A DNA stretch of 64,000 bases from Mollicutes bacterium Phil14 (GCA_001940985.1 MSHB01000022.1:99393-163392), one strand, 5' to 3'; positions 1 through 10,924 are shown, counted from the stretch's first letter. A program made the numbers and translations. Notes: a model not told the origin generated them from the sequence alone.

Positions 1-985
1 TATCTAAGACTTCAAAAATTCTTTCAGCTGAAGCAAAAGCACTTTGTAGTGTGTTGTACTGATCAGCAAGAGACTGAACAGGATTATAAAACTTAGAAAT
101 ATATTGATAAAAAGTATATAAAATATCATAAGTCAAACTAACACTTACCAAACCAAGATTAAAATCAATAGCCTTATTACCACCAAAATATATAACGCAA
201 ACAACACTAATTATATATATTAAGTAAATTGATGGTCTAAATATACCAAACATGAATATTTCTTTCAAATTACTTTTCTTTAACTCATTATTGCCTTTTT
301 TAAACTCATTATATTTTTTATTTGTGGCATTATATACTTGAATAGTCTTTATACCTGTTATATTTTCTGATAAAAATGCATTCATATTAGAAACATTACT
401 TCTAACTTCTCGATGGATTTTTCTAAGTTTTTTTCTAAAAACTATTGTTGTTACAACTACTATTGGGAAAATTGCTATAATGATAATTGTCAAACTAACA
501 TTAAGTAACATCATAGCTATAAACACCCCAACAATAGTAAAAACATTTTTCAAAATATTAATAATAACATTAGTATACAATTCAAATAACACATTAACAT
601 CACTAGTATCTCTAGTAACCAATTTACCAATTGGTATTTCACTAAATTGTTTATGTGATAATCCTTGAATGTGATAAAAAACATCTTCACGAATCTTTTG
701 AATTATTCTATGAGCAGTATAATGAATCAATAAATTTTGAAAATAATTGATTATTGAACCAATTACTACTAGTCCCATTCCTAAAAGGAATAAATTTAAT
801 ATTTTATTGAAATTAATAACATCTGCACCTAAATATTTTAAAGATAATCCAATTAAATACGGATAAATTAAATCAACTCCAATAACAAAAAGCATCATAA
901 TTATAGCGATTATATATCTAAATAGATATGGTCTCATGTACTTAAACAAACGAGAAAACAATTTAATATCATTAGTTTTTATCAT
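1..985 (-). CDS. ABC transporter transmembrane/ATP-binding protein, partial (runs off the left edge of the window)
   Basis: Minus-strand open frame; reads MIKTNDIKLFSRLFKYMRPYLFRYIIAIIMM... at the N-terminus and ...SAFASAERIFEVLD at the window edge, typical of exporter TMDs; overlaps the stop of the adjacent ABC exporter (heterodimer arrangement). Confidence 0.85.
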   Translation of the reverse strand, partial: MIKTNDIKLFSRLFKYMRPYLFRYIIAIIMMLFVIGVDLIYPYLIGLSLKYLGADVINFNKILNLFLLGMGLVVIGSIINYFQNLLIHYTAHRIIQKIREDVFYHIQGLSHKQFSEIPIGKLVTRDTSDVNVLFELYTNVIINILKNVFTIVGVFIAMMLLNVSLTIIIIAIFPIVVVTTIVFRKKLRKIHREVRSNVSNMNAFLSENITGIKTIQVYNATNKKYNEFKKGNNELKKSNLKEIFMFGIFRPSIYLIYIISVVCVIYFGGNKAIDFNLGLVSVSLTYDILYTFYQYISKFYNPVQSLADQYNTLQSAFASAERIFEVLD

Positions 986-2750
986 AATCATATTCACCTG
1001 CTTCCTTTTCAAGTTCTTGTAATTTAACTTCGCGTTTATATATTTCATTAGTTTCAAGCAAAGTTTCATGAGTTCCTATGCCATCTACTTTTCCATCATT
1101 TAAAACAACAATTTTATCAAGTTTTTTAAGTGTAGATATACGATGGGCTATTAAAATGGTTGTTTTGCCGCTTCTTATCGTGCGTAATCGTTTTAGTATT
1201 GCTTCTTCTGTAATTATGTCAACAGCACTAAGCGAATCATCCAAGACCAAAATTGGGGCTTCCTTTAAAAGTGCTCTAGCGATTGATATTCTTTGTTTTT
1301 GTCCACCACTGACAGTTACTCCTCTTTCACCAACATAAGTATTATATCCCTCACTAAACTCTTCAATATCTTTATCAACATCGCTTAAAATAGCATATTT
1401 TTTAGCAACATCTTCATCATCTTTTTCCATAGAAAAACATATGTTACTAGAAATAGTATTCTTGAATAAAAAACTTTCTTGTGTAACATAAGCTATAGAA
1501 TCTCTTAAAAGAGATAGAGGAATTGTCATAATATCATTATCATCAATTAAAATAGTATTTTCATTAACATTATACATTCTAACTAACAAATCAACTAAAG
1601 TTGTTTTACCACTTCCAGTTGAACCCATTAGTCCAACAAATTCACCACTATTTATCTTAAATGTAACATCATCTAAAACAGTTTTATCACTACCTGGATA
1701 ACTAAAAGATAAATGATTAAAAGTGATATCTCCTTTTATTTCACTAATACTACTATCTGCAGCCAAATCATTTATCTCAACTTCTTCATTTAACAAATCT
1801 AATATTCTTTTTGCACTAGCTTGTCCTTGACTAGATAAATTAATTAGTTGTCCAATAGCCATAATAGGCCATACTAAAGAACCAAAATATGATGAAAACT
1901 TTGTAAGTTCACCGATTGTAAAAGTTGTACTAGTATTAGTTGCGCCTTTATATATATAATATCCTCCAATAAGAATAATTAGTGAAGCAATGGTTGTTAA
2001 AATGGCACTAATTAAAACATTGACAAAGATATTATCTTTAGTAAAGGCAATGCATGTATCCATATTTTTTTGATTATATTTTTCAAATTGCTTTAGTTTA
2101 AGTTTTTCTTTAACAAAAGCTTTGATTACACCAATTCCCATATAATCTTCTTGAACAAAATCACTTAACTCTGAATATGCTTTTAAATTCAAAAGTGATT
2201 TTCTTCTAATAATTCTTCCAACAATATTACTAATAACTAAAACTATTAATAATGGCACTAAAGAAGCCAAAGCTAAAGTAACATTCAATTTTAACATTTT
2301 ATAAAAAGCTAGAATGCCTAAGGCTAAAGCATCAACACTCATCATTGTTCCCATACCAAAGATTTGTCTAATAGAATTCAAATCATTAGTATAAAGAGCC
2401 ATAATTGCTCCAGTTTTATTCTTAGAAAACTTTTCTTGAGATAATTTAATCATATGATTAAACATATCATTACGAATATCTGCTTCGATTTTAACAGCAT
2501 TACCAAAAATACATATCCTCCAAATGAACCTTCCTACAAACACCATAAATGCTACAAAAAACATTTTTTTTGATAAAGAAAACAAAACATCTTTTGTTAG
2601 TGTTTTATAGCGAAGTCCATCTATTACTTCCCCAACAACATCGGGTATTTCTAATTGGAAAAAGTCAACAGCCACTAAAGCAATTATTCCAATCAAAAAA
2701 CATATCCAATATTTTAAATAATATTTAGCAAAATATTTATTAAATAACAT
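972..2750 (-). CDS. ABC exporter (permease fused to ATP-binding domain)
   Basis: Walker A GSTGSGKTT, signature VSGGQKQR, Walker B ILVLDDSLSAVD; start MLFNKYF preceded by a GGAG RBS. Confidence 0.93.
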   Translation of the reverse strand: MLFNKYFAKYYLKYWICFLIGIIALVAVDFFQLEIPDVVGEVIDGLRYKTLTKDVLFSLSKKMFFVAFMVFVGRFIWRICIFGNAVKIEADIRNDMFNHMIKLSQEKFSKNKTGAIMALYTNDLNSIRQIFGMGTMMSVDALALGILAFYKMLKLNVTLALASLVPLLIVLVISNIVGRIIRRKSLLNLKAYSELSDFVQEDYMGIGVIKAFVKEKLKLKQFEKYNQKNMDTCIAFTKDNIFVNVLISAILTTIASLIILIGGYYIYKGATNTSTTFTIGELTKFSSYFGSLVWPIMAIGQLINLSSQGQASAKRILDLLNEEVEINDLAADSSISEIKGDITFNHLSFSYPGSDKTVLDDVTFKINSGEFVGLMGSTGSGKTTLVDLLVRMYNVNENTILIDDNDIMTIPLSLLRDSIAYVTQESFLFKNTISSNICFSMEKDDEDVAKKYAILSDVDKDIEEFSEGYNTYVGERGVTVSGGQKQRISIARALLKEAPILVLDDSLSAVDIITEEAILKRLRTIRSGKTTILIAHRISTLKKLDKIVVLNDGKVDGIGTHETLLETNEIYKREVKLQELEKEAGEYDYDKN

Positions 2751-2864
2751 AACCTCAACTCCTTTTTCCAATTAATAAAGATTATACTACTTTTTAATCA
2801 TTTTTACAAACACTAAAAGAAAAAAGTGATAAGCACACTTATCACTTTCTCTATTTAGTAAATA

Positions 2865-3131
2865 TTACATATCTTCATTATTATTTGCCATACCTGGACA
2901 GCATCCTAAATTTTCCTCACAATATGTGTTTTCTTCACAACAAAGTGGTCTTGGAATATATTTATGGCGTTTAATAAAATGGTTGATTACTTTTGTTTCC
3001 ATTTCACAAATATGAGGTTGTTCAACAACTATATATCTGTGAACAACATTAGTTTGTCTAGTAACGATTGGTGGTAATTGTTGTACTTCTTGATTAACAA
3101 AACCTTGATTAATAAAACCTTGATTATTCAT
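2865..3131 (-). CDS. CotD-like spore coat protein (His/Cys-rich small protein)
   Basis: 88 aa; VVHRYIVVEQPHICEMETKVINHFIKRHKYIPRP followed by a Cys-rich tail, resembling CotD-type coat proteins; strong GGAGG RBS. Confidence 0.6.
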   Translation of the reverse strand: MNNQGFINQGFVNQEVQQLPPIVTRQTNVVHRYIVVEQPHICEMETKVINHFIKRHKYIPRPLCCEENTYCEENLGCCPGMANNNEDM

Positions 3132-3282
3132 TTTTCCCCCTCCTTTCGTTATATTATACTCTAGTATTTAAAATTTGGAATGTGCTTTTGCATATGACTT
3201 TTTTATTTAAGATAAAATTTGACATACTTCGATTTGACTTTACTTTATAATTATTGTAAAATAAATGTATTGGAGGAATATT

Positions 3283-3867
3283 ATGCAATTTATACCATAT
3301 GTAATTGAAAAAACATCTGCTGGTGAAAGATCATATGATATTTATTCTCGCTTACTAAAAGATAGAATTATTATTTTGTCTGGAGAAATAGATGATCAAT
3401 TAGCCAATTCTATTGTTGCCCAACTATTATTTTTGGCAGCAGAAGATAGCGAAAAAGATATCTACTTATATATAAACTCTCCTGGAGGAAGTATAACTAG
3501 TGGTATGGCTATTTTTGACACTATGAATTTTATAGCTCCTAAAGTATCAACTATATGCATCGGCATGGCTGCATCTATGGCTGCATTCTTACTTGCTAGT
3601 GGTGAAAAAGGAATGAGATATGCCCTACCAAATAGTGAAATCTTAATTCATCAACCTCTAGGTGGTGCTCAAGGACAAGCAACAGAAATTCAAATTGCAG
3701 CTGAACATATCATTCGTATTAGAAATAGAATGAATAAAATCTTAGCTGAAAAAACGAACAAACCAATTGAACAAATAAAAATCGATACTGAACGTGATAA
3801 ATACATGTTTGCAAACGAAGCCTTAGAGTATGGAATAATTGATGAAATAATGGAAAAGAAAAACTAA
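3283..3867 (+). CDS. clpP: ATP-dependent Clp protease proteolytic subunit
   Basis: [30 protein letters not shown], catalytic [11 protein letters not shown] and [16 protein letters not shown] motifs. Confidence 0.97.
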   Translation: MQFIPYVIEKTSAGERSYDIYSRLLKDRIIILSGEIDDQLANSIVAQLLFLAAEDSEKDIYLYINSPGGSITSGMAIFDTMNFIAPKVSTICIGMAASMAAFLLASGEKGMRYALPNSEILIHQPLGGAQGQATEIQIAAEHIIRIRNRMNKILAEKTNKPIEQIKIDTERDKYMFANEALEYGIIDEIMEKKN

Positions 3868-3870
3868 ATT

Positions 3871-3905
3871 AAAAACGCAAGTATATATGTGTGCTTGCGT
3901 TTTTT
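3871..3905. terminator. Rho-independent terminator after clpP
   Basis: aaaaacgcaag-tatatatgtg-cttgcgtttttt hairpin. Confidence 0.85.
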
Positions 3906-3916
3906 GTTTTATATTT

Positions 3917-4672
3917 TCAAATAAATGCTCTTTTTAATCTTTGCCAAAAATCATCACTATAGTGACTTAATATTATAATTTTTTTATCTGACAAACTACA
4001 TTTTATTTCTTTTACATCTTTAATATTTAAACTCTCACCATCAACACTAATATATATGTTACTATTGTTTTTAGGAACTAATACTACTTTATTTTTTTGA
4101 CTTAAGATAATTGGTGAGGCTATTGTCTTATAGACTCTATTATTAATTGAAGCTATTTCGGTTAGTTGAAAGGCCTTTAGACTTGGATCTATGACACTTC
4201 CTCCTAATGATTTATTATAAGCTGTAGAACCACTTGGGGGAGATACTAAAAATCCCGTTCCACGAAATGTTTCTAAAAGTTTTTCATTAATGAAAACATC
4301 TATTATTTGAGTGTGAATAGGATTAGTAATCGCTATTTCATTAACAGCTAATCCCTTTTTTTCGTTATTAATCTCATACTCTAAAAGAGAAAATTCATTA
4401 TCTATTAATTTATTATTAATTATCATATCTAAAGTATAATCTAGCTCTTCTTTTTCAAAGCTAGTAAAGAAACCTAATGTTCCTCCGTTTATTCCAACAA
4501 ACTTTACCTTATCTAAAATATCTTCATATTTATGAATAGCTTTAAGCATTGTTCCATCTCCCCCAAAAGAGAAAACAACTTCAGGATTTCTTTCATCTAA
4601 CTTAAAGCCCTTTTTTAAAAATAAACTTTTATCAACATCTATCTTACCATTACTAAAGATTGCATATTTCAT
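3917..4672 (-). CDS. nadK: NAD kinase
   Basis: FSFGGDGTMLKAI, GINGGTLGFFT, SPPSGSTAYNKSLGGSVIDP motifs. Confidence 0.95.
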   Translation of the reverse strand: MKYAIFSNGKIDVDKSLFLKKGFKLDERNPEVVFSFGGDGTMLKAIHKYEDILDKVKFVGINGGTLGFFTSFEKEELDYTLDMIINNKLIDNEFSLLEYEINNEKKGLAVNEIAITNPIHTQIIDVFINEKLLETFRGTGFLVSPPSGSTAYNKSLGGSVIDPSLKAFQLTEIASINNRVYKTIASPIILSQKNKVVLVPKNNSNIYISVDGESLNIKDVKEIKCSLSDKKIIILSHYSDDFWQRLKRAFI

Positions 4673-4676
4673 ATTA

Positions 4677-5348
4677 TCACTTCTTAAAACTTTCTAAAAA
4701 TAAATCTAATTCACTATCCTCTAACTCATCACCACGAGTTTTATTAACCACAGTTTGTAACACTTCTTCTCTAATTTTGGTTAATTCTTCATCAAGTTTA
4801 TAACTTGCACCTGCAGCTACTACTAATCTATCTTTTATATTTTCAGGAATCTCTTGATAATATTTATATTTTAAAGAATGTTCAATACTAGCCCATAAGT
4901 GCATTGCATGTGTTCTTATCTGAAATTCAACATTAATAGGAATGGCTCCATCAATTGTCTCTGCATGATATTTTGCCAAAACGTGTAGTGACCTATATCC
5001 ACTAGGTTTAGGATTTTTTATATAATCCTTAACAGAATATATCTCAATGTCTTGTCTACTTTTTAACAATTCGTATACTTTATATACATCATCAATATAT
5101 TTACAAATTATTCTTATTCCAGCTATATCATATATTTCTTCAGCAATATCACTGTATTTCACATTGAAACGATTAGCTTTTTCTAAAATACTAGGGACAG
5201 ACTTCACACGCCCTGACACTATTTCAATTGGACTATTCTCGCCTTTTAAGATATATTCTTTTTTTATAGCACCAAGTTTCATTATAAACCCACTTACCGC
5301 AAGTTCATATGGTAATAAAAAGCTCTTCCAATCAATTATATGTTTCAT
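4677..5348 (-). CDS. Small alarmone synthetase / GTP pyrophosphokinase (RelQ/YjbM-like)
   Basis: RelA/SpoT synthetase-type motifs (DIAGIRIICKYIDDVY, KPSGYRSLHV, EFQIRTHAMHLWASIEHSLKYK) without HD domain; adjacent to nadK and a CYTH protein as in the yjbK-yjbM-nadK gene order. Confidence 0.9.
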   Translation of the reverse strand: MKHIIDWKSFLLPYELAVSGFIMKLGAIKKEYILKGENSPIEIVSGRVKSVPSILEKANRFNVKYSDIAEEIYDIAGIRIICKYIDDVYKVYELLKSRQDIEIYSVKDYIKNPKPSGYRSLHVLAKYHAETIDGAIPINVEFQIRTHAMHLWASIEHSLKYKYYQEIPENIKDRLVVAAGASYKLDEELTKIREEVLQTVVNKTRGDELEDSELDLFLESFKK

Positions 5349-5470
5349 AAAAAACCACCACCACTAATATTTTATCATACTTTTAAAATATTTCTATTGA
5401 TTTTTTATTTATAATATGTATAATATAGTAAATTATATATATCTATATCTATAGCAAAGGAGGATACATT

Positions 5471-6040
5471 ATGCAAAGATCAACTGAGGTAGAATTTAAA
5501 TCTTTACTTACAAAGGAAGAATATGAGCGCCTAATGAATACGTTTCAAGGCAATCGCACTGATTTACAAACAAATCATTACTTTGATACTCCTCGTTTTT
5601 CATTAAAAGCAATTGATGCATCTTTAAGAGTACGAGAGAGAGACACATATGAATTGACGCTTAAAAAGAAAAAAGGATATGTCATTCAAGAATTCAACCT
5701 TCCTATTGATAAAGAAACATTTGAAGAAATCAAAAAAACAGGAATAGTTCCCGATAGTGAATTAAAGCAAGAGCTTATTCAAATCATTGGTGAACAAAAG
5801 GTAAATAACTTCTTAAGTCTTTCAACATTAAGAATGTTTTTCCAATATAAAAAAGGTATTCTTTTTATTGATAAAAGCACTTATCTAGGAATTACAGATT
5901 ATGAATTAGAATATGAAGCTAAAAACTATCATGATGGAAAAAAGGAATTTATCGAGTTGATTGGTGAACTTCAAATTCAATATAAAAAATCTGATAAAAA
6001 AGTAAAAAGAGCATTCAATGCTTATAAAAGAAGTCATTAA
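5471..6040 (+). CDS. CYTH domain protein (YjbK-like)
   Basis: EVEFKSLLTKEEYERL, HYFDTPRFSL, LRVRERDTYELTLKKK; RBS aaaggagg. Confidence 0.88.
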   Translation: MQRSTEVEFKSLLTKEEYERLMNTFQGNRTDLQTNHYFDTPRFSLKAIDASLRVRERDTYELTLKKKKGYVIQEFNLPIDKETFEEIKKTGIVPDSELKQELIQIIGEQKVNNFLSLSTLRMFFQYKKGILFIDKSTYLGITDYELEYEAKNYHDGKKEFIELIGELQIQYKKSDKKVKRAFNAYKRSH

Positions 6041-6067
6041 AAAAAGGTCATAAATTGACCTTTTTTA
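6041..6067. terminator. Bidirectional Rho-independent terminator between the CYTH gene and spx
   Basis: aaaaaaggtcataaattgaccttttttaa. Confidence 0.85.
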
Positions 6068-6499
6068 ATTATCTTTCAATTTTTTTAAAGCTTCAATAAA
6101 CTCACATTTTTCATCTTTAAAACAATTCTCACATTCAATTTCTCGCAACTCTTCTGGCAAAAATAAACTAATATCATCATTATTATAACCTATTTGCATA
6201 TCATCATCAGATAATATAATTGGACGTTTTAAAATACTAGGATTAGCAATTATAAAATCAACTAATTCGCTAGTTTTCATTTTTTCTAAATCAATATTTT
6301 CTTCTTTAATGATTTTAGAACGCGTAGAAATAATATCTTCAAATCCGTTTTCGCTGTAACTTAACATTTTAAATACATCTTCTCTTGTTAAGGGAATAGA
6401 AAAAATATTTTTTTCAGTATAATTAATATTATGTTTACTGAAATAAGTTTTTACTTTTCTACATGAAGAACAGTTTGGGGTAGTATATATTTGTACCAT
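6065..6499 (-). CDS. spx: Spx/ArsC family transcriptional regulator
   Basis: MVQIYTTPNCSSCRKVKTYF (CxxC) and ILKRPIILSDDDMQIGYNNDDI. Confidence 0.88.
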   Translation of the reverse strand: MVQIYTTPNCSSCRKVKTYFSKHNINYTEKNIFSIPLTREDVFKMLSYSENGFEDIISTRSKIIKEENIDLEKMKTSELVDFIIANPSILKRPIILSDDDMQIGYNNDDISLFLPEELREIECENCFKDEKCEFIEALKKLKDN

Positions 6500-6639
6500 T
6501 ATATCACTCCTTTACGTTAATTATATTTTACAATATTTTTCATTTTTTTAAAAGCATTTTTTTAAAAACTATTTACTTTTTTTAAATATTATAATATAAT
6601 ACTATAAAGCATACATAGGATTAGTAATATAATTTTACC

Positions 6640-6838
6640 TTTTAAGAGAGACTTTGGTTGGTGTAAAAAGTCATTGTAATTATATGAATGGACCTACTAG
6701 TTGCAAGGAGGAAATGCCTTGTCGTTTAGTAAAGCGTTAATTTACTTTAGAGTGCAAAATATTTTGATATTTTGAATTAAGGTGGTACCGCGAATTTTTC
6801 GTCCTTAGAAATTATTTCTAGGGGCTTTTATTTTTTAT
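6640..6838 (+). ncRNA. T-box leader, Trp specificity, upstream of trpS
   Basis: T-box core AAGGTGGTACCGCGAATTTTTCGTCCTTAG; specifier region gaa-TGG-acc; terminator TTAGAAATTATTTCTAGGGGCTTTT; followed by trpS. Confidence 0.93.
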
Positions 6839-6855
6839 TTAAAGGAGTTATTAAT

Positions 6856-7854
6856 ATGAATATTGTATTATCTGGAATTAAACCTACAGGTGTTCCTACT
6901 TTAGGTAATTACTTAGGAGCGCTAAAAAACTTTGTAAAATTACAAAACGAAATGACTGATTATGAATTTTTTATGTTTGTGGCTGACATGCATGCTATAA
7001 CTATTCCTGAAGATCCTAAAACTTTAAGAACTAACATCAAGAATTTAGCAGCAATCTATCTAGCTAGCGGACTTGATAAAGATCGTTTGACACTTTTCTT
7101 GCAATCAGAGGTTCATGAACACTTAGAATTAGGTTATATTATGCAATCAATTACTTATATGGGCGAACTTGAAAGAATGACTCAATATAAGGACAAAGTT
7201 GCAAAACAAGTAACTGGAGTCACTTCTGCTTTATTTACATATCCAGCACTAATGGCTGCTGATATATTACTTTATGATGCAAAATATGTTCCTGTTGGGG
7301 AAGATCAAAAACAGCATCTAGAAATCACTCGTGACCTTGGAAATAGATTCAATAATCGCTTTGGAAATACTTTCCAAATTCCTGAAGCACTTGTAACAAA
7401 AGTCGGAGCAAAAATTATGGATTTACAAGATCCAACTAAAAAGATGAGTAAAAGTGGTGATCCTTTAGATAAAGGTTGTATTTATCTACTTGAACCACTT
7501 AACATAATCAAAAAGAAAATTAAATCTGCTGTTACTGACTCTGAAACTAGAGTATACTATGATAAAGAAAAAAAACCTGGCATTTCTAATTTGATGACTA
7601 TCTACTCAGTTATTACTGGTCTAAATTATGATGAGATAGAAAAAAAATATGAAGGAAAAGGCTATGGTGACTTTAAAGGAGATTTAGCTGAAATTGTAGC
7701 TACTGAAATTGGTGGATTACAAGAAAGATTTAACGCTATAATCAATTCTAAAGAGCTTGACGAAATCCTAGATCAAGGAAGAGAAAGAGCAGAAATATTA
7801 GCTAGAAAGAAAATGCTTAAAGTTTATCATAAAGTAGGACTAGGCAGATTCTAA
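6856..7854 (+). CDS. trpS: Tryptophanyl-tRNA synthetase
   Basis: SGIKPTGVPTLGNYLGALKNF and KKMSKSGDP motifs. Confidence 0.97.
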   Translation: MNIVLSGIKPTGVPTLGNYLGALKNFVKLQNEMTDYEFFMFVADMHAITIPEDPKTLRTNIKNLAAIYLASGLDKDRLTLFLQSEVHEHLELGYIMQSITYMGELERMTQYKDKVAKQVTGVTSALFTYPALMAADILLYDAKYVPVGEDQKQHLEITRDLGNRFNNRFGNTFQIPEALVTKVGAKIMDLQDPTKKMSKSGDPLDKGCIYLLEPLNIIKKKIKSAVTDSETRVYYDKEKKPGISNLMTIYSVITGLNYDEIEKKYEGKGYGDFKGDLAEIVATEIGGLQERFNAIINSKELDEILDQGRERAEILARKKMLKVYHKVGLGRF

Positions 7855-7865
7855 AACACAAAATT

Positions 7866-7892
7866 AAAAGGCTGAAAACCAGCCTTTTTTAT
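7866..7892. terminator. Bidirectional terminator between trpS and the MATE gene
   Basis: aaaaggctgaaaaccagcctttttta. Confidence 0.85.
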
Positions 7893-9220
7893 ATTGCTTT
7901 TTCTTTAAAATCACGTCTAACAAATATAACTGATAAAATCATACCAATAACCCAACCTATAGGCCAAGATATCCAAATACCGATTGGACCTAAAACTTTA
8001 GATAACACTACCGCTAAAACTACTCTTAGTATCAAATCTGTAAATGTTGAGATAATGAATTTATCCATCATAGCACTACCTCTTAAAACTCCATCAACTG
8101 CTAACTTAGTTGCAACAATGAAGTAAAAAGGTGATACTACTCTTAAAAAAGTAATTCCTGTATTTATAGTTTCGTCTGTTGGAGAGTTTATTAATATATT
8201 TAATAGCTCTTTACCAAGGAAAAAGTATATAAGCATAAAAGGAATCGTTATTATAAGGGCTAATTTCAAACCAGCATATAACCCACTTTTAACTCTTTCA
8301 TATTTTGATGCTCCAATATTTTGAGCTGTATAACTACTAATACCATTTCCCATAGTTGTGTATGATGTAACAACTAAGTTGTTTAACTTTATACTAGCCG
8401 AATATCCTGCCACAACACTCGAACCAAACAGATTTATTACACCTTGAATTACTATATTACCTACCGAAATAAAACTTTGTTGGAGTATACTAGGAACAGC
8501 AATTTTAGATATCTTAAGGAAAATTTCCCAAGAAAACACAGCAGGTTTACTCTCAGTAGCAATCTTATTAAATCTTTTGAAGACAACAATCATGACCAAC
8601 ACAAAACTAATTCCTTGACAAATAAATGTTGCCCAAGCAACTCCACTAACACCCATTTTAAAAGCTGTAACAAACAATATATCCATAAATATATTAGAAA
8701 CAGAAGATATTGCTAAAAATATAAATGGTGTTTTTGAGTCACCTAAAGCCGAAAAGATTCCCGTAGCAATATTATAATAAAATACAAAAGGTAGACCAAA
8801 TGTATATATTGTAAGATACAGTTTTGAATCTTCAAAAATATCTTCTGGAGTATTAATCAAATTAAGTAATTGCGTACTAAATCCTATTCCAATAAACATA
8901 AGTAAAACGCATACTACTGCTGTACTAATTAAAGTAGTATATACTGATGTTTTTAGTTCTCCATATTTTTTGGCACCTAAACATCTAGCTACTACTACTG
9001 AACACCCAATATTACAACCAAAAGCAAAAGCTAAAAATATTAAAGTTATTTCGTAACCATTACCAACTGCAGCTATGGCTTTTTCACCTAAAAATCTTCC
9101 TGCTACAAAACTATCGGCAACATTATATAATTGTTGAAAAATTATACTTCCTAATAAGGGTAGGCAAAATCTCCAAAGCACCTTCTTAGGATCACCTACT
9201 GTCAAATCTTTTTGTACCAT
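7889..9220 (-). CDS. MATE family efflux transporter
   Basis: Multi-TM, FQQLYNVADSFVAGRFLGEKAIAAVGNGYEITLI motif. Confidence 0.93.
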   Translation of the reverse strand: MVQKDLTVGDPKKVLWRFCLPLLGSIIFQQLYNVADSFVAGRFLGEKAIAAVGNGYEITLIFLAFAFGCNIGCSVVVARCLGAKKYGELKTSVYTTLISTAVVCVLLMFIGIGFSTQLLNLINTPEDIFEDSKLYLTIYTFGLPFVFYYNIATGIFSALGDSKTPFIFLAISSVSNIFMDILFVTAFKMGVSGVAWATFICQGISFVLVMIVVFKRFNKIATESKPAVFSWEIFLKISKIAVPSILQQSFISVGNIVIQGVINLFGSSVVAGYSASIKLNNLVVTSYTTMGNGISSYTAQNIGASKYERVKSGLYAGLKLALIITIPFMLIYFFLGKELLNILINSPTDETINTGITFLRVVSPFYFIVATKLAVDGVLRGSAMMDKFIISTFTDLILRVVLAVVLSKVLGPIGIWISWPIGWVIGMILSVIFVRRDFKEKAI

Positions 9221-9259
9221 ATTTCACCTCAAAAAAGTACTAGCAAACTGTGTTAATAC

Positions 9260-9682
9260 TTATAAATTAATACTTTTTTTCATTAATATGTGAGGGCATC
9301 CTTCATCAAAATAAATGTCACCACTTTCTAGATAGCCATTCTTTTCATAAAATTCCTTTGCTTTAATTTGACTTCCTAGAATAATTTCTTTTGCACCTCT
9401 TAAGGACAATTCTTTTTCAAAAGCCTTAAGCATTTTAGCACCAATTCCTTGCATACGATAACTTTTCAAAACAGCAACTCGGCCTATATGATATTTTGTA
9501 TCATCTTCTTTATAAGCTCTTGCGGTAGCGATGCTTTGAGAGTTATACCTAACTAATAGGTGAATTGCTTCATCATCAATACTATCAAATTCTTGTAAAA
9601 ATCCTTGCTCTTTAACAAAGACTTCTTCCCTTATCTTTTTACATTCATCATGTAAAAAATCAAAAAATTCAAATTCTAGCAT
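9260..9682 (-). CDS. GNAT family N-acetyltransferase
   Basis: FVKEQGFLQEFD, IGRVAVLKSYRMQGIGAKML acetyl-CoA binding motif. Confidence 0.9.
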   Translation of the reverse strand: MLEFEFFDFLHDECKKIREEVFVKEQGFLQEFDSIDDEAIHLLVRYNSQSIATARAYKEDDTKYHIGRVAVLKSYRMQGIGAKMLKAFEKELSLRGAKEIILGSQIKAKEFYEKNGYLESGDIYFDEGCPHILMKKSINL

Positions 9683-10899
9683 TCTATTAAATAATAATTT
9701 TTCTTCCCACGACGAACAACAATATATTTTCCTTCAATTGCATTGTTCTTACCAATAATGCTAGTTATATCTTTATTAATTTCGCCATTAATACTAACAG
9801 CTCCATTTTCAACAAATTGTCTTCCTTCACGTTTACTTGAAGCCGCTTTAATTTCTACTAATAAATCAACAATATTTTTATCTTCTTCTAATTTTGTTCT
9901 TGTAAAATCAGCAAATGCTTGTTCTATTTCTTTAGCGTTTAATGTATTAACCTTTCCACTAAATAAAGCTTCACTAATTTTCAAAGCATTTTGATAAGCT
10001 TCTTCACCATGAATAAATTTAATTACTTCATGAGCTAATGTTTTATGAGCTTCACGTAAATGTGGTTCAACTTTATTCTTTTCTTCTAAGCGTTCAATTT
10101 CTTCTTTTGATAAAAATGTTAAGAACTTCAAATAATCTATTACTTTAGAGTCTTCAGAATTGATAAAGAATTGATACATTTCATATGGAGATGTCTTATC
10201 AGCATCTAACCAAATCGCTTTACCATTAGTTTTACCAAACTTTGTTCCATCACTTTTTGTTAACATTGGCATTGTGAAGGCATATACTTCTTTACCACTC
10301 TTTTTTCTAATAAGTTCAATACCAGCTGTTATATTACCCCATTGATCTTGTCCAGCTACTTGCATAGTAACGCCTTTATTTTCAGACAAATACCAGAAAT
10401 CCATAGCTTGCATAATCATATATGAAAATTCAGTATAAGTAATTCCTTGCTCTAATCTACGAGCAACTATATCCTTATTTAACATATAATTAACATTAAA
10501 ATATTTACCAAAATCACGCAAGAAATCAATAAAATTAATATCCTTTAACCAATCATAATTATTAACAACTTCACATCCAAACAAATTAACAAGTTGTTTC
10601 TTTAAACAATTAAAATTATGCTCTACAGTTTCTTTTTTTATCATTGGTCTTTCACTATCTGGTTTTGGATCACCAATTAATCCAGTACCACCACCAACTA
10701 AAACAATTGGATGATGTCCTGCTTCTTTTAATCTCTTACAAATTAAAAAGCTAGAAAAGTGTCCTATATGTAAAGAGTCACCAGTTGGATCAGTACCAAT
10801 ATAAAAAGTAACACCACCATTATTAATCTTGTCCTTAACAACAGGATCAGACACATCCTTTATTAATCCTCTCCATTGTAATTCTTCATAAATACCCAT
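9676..10899 (-). CDS. tyrS: Tyrosyl-tRNA synthetase
   Basis: YIGTDPTGDSLHIGHF, KFGKTNGKAIW, C-terminal S4-like domain; start MGIYEELQWRG after a ggaggt RBS. Confidence 0.96.
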   Translation of the reverse strand: MGIYEELQWRGLIKDVSDPVVKDKINNGGVTFYIGTDPTGDSLHIGHFSSFLICKRLKEAGHHPIVLVGGGTGLIGDPKPDSERPMIKKETVEHNFNCLKKQLVNLFGCEVVNNYDWLKDINFIDFLRDFGKYFNVNYMLNKDIVARRLEQGITYTEFSYMIMQAMDFWYLSENKGVTMQVAGQDQWGNITAGIELIRKKSGKEVYAFTMPMLTKSDGTKFGKTNGKAIWLDADKTSPYEMYQFFINSEDSKVIDYLKFLTFLSKEEIERLEEKNKVEPHLREAHKTLAHEVIKFIHGEEAYQNALKISEALFSGKVNTLNAKEIEQAFADFTRTKLEEDKNIVDLLVEIKAASSKREGRQFVENGAVSINGEINKDITSIIGKNNAIEGKYIVVRRGKKNYYLIEC

Positions 10900-10924
10900 T
10901 TTTAAAACCTCCAATTTTATATAA

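Noticed and set aside
1078-1338. Plus-strand ORF inside the ABC exporter
   Set aside because: Fully antisense to a clear ABC ATPase; low-complexity Ser/Phe-rich translation typical of shadow ORFs.
2865-3240. Sigma-K/E-type promoter upstream of the CotD-like gene
   Set aside because: Looked for AC-N16/17-CATAnnnTA and found no acceptable match.
5400-5460. Tandem TATATC-like repeats upstream of the CYTH gene
   Set aside because: Short AT-rich low-complexity sequence expected in this genome; no clear unit periodicity.
9743-9994. Plus-strand ORF within tyrS
   Set aside because: Antisense shadow of a conserved gene, no RBS or recognisable motif. The same reasoning applies to the other antisense ORFs such as 23578-23997, 27538-27801, 45492-45710 and 48243-48689.
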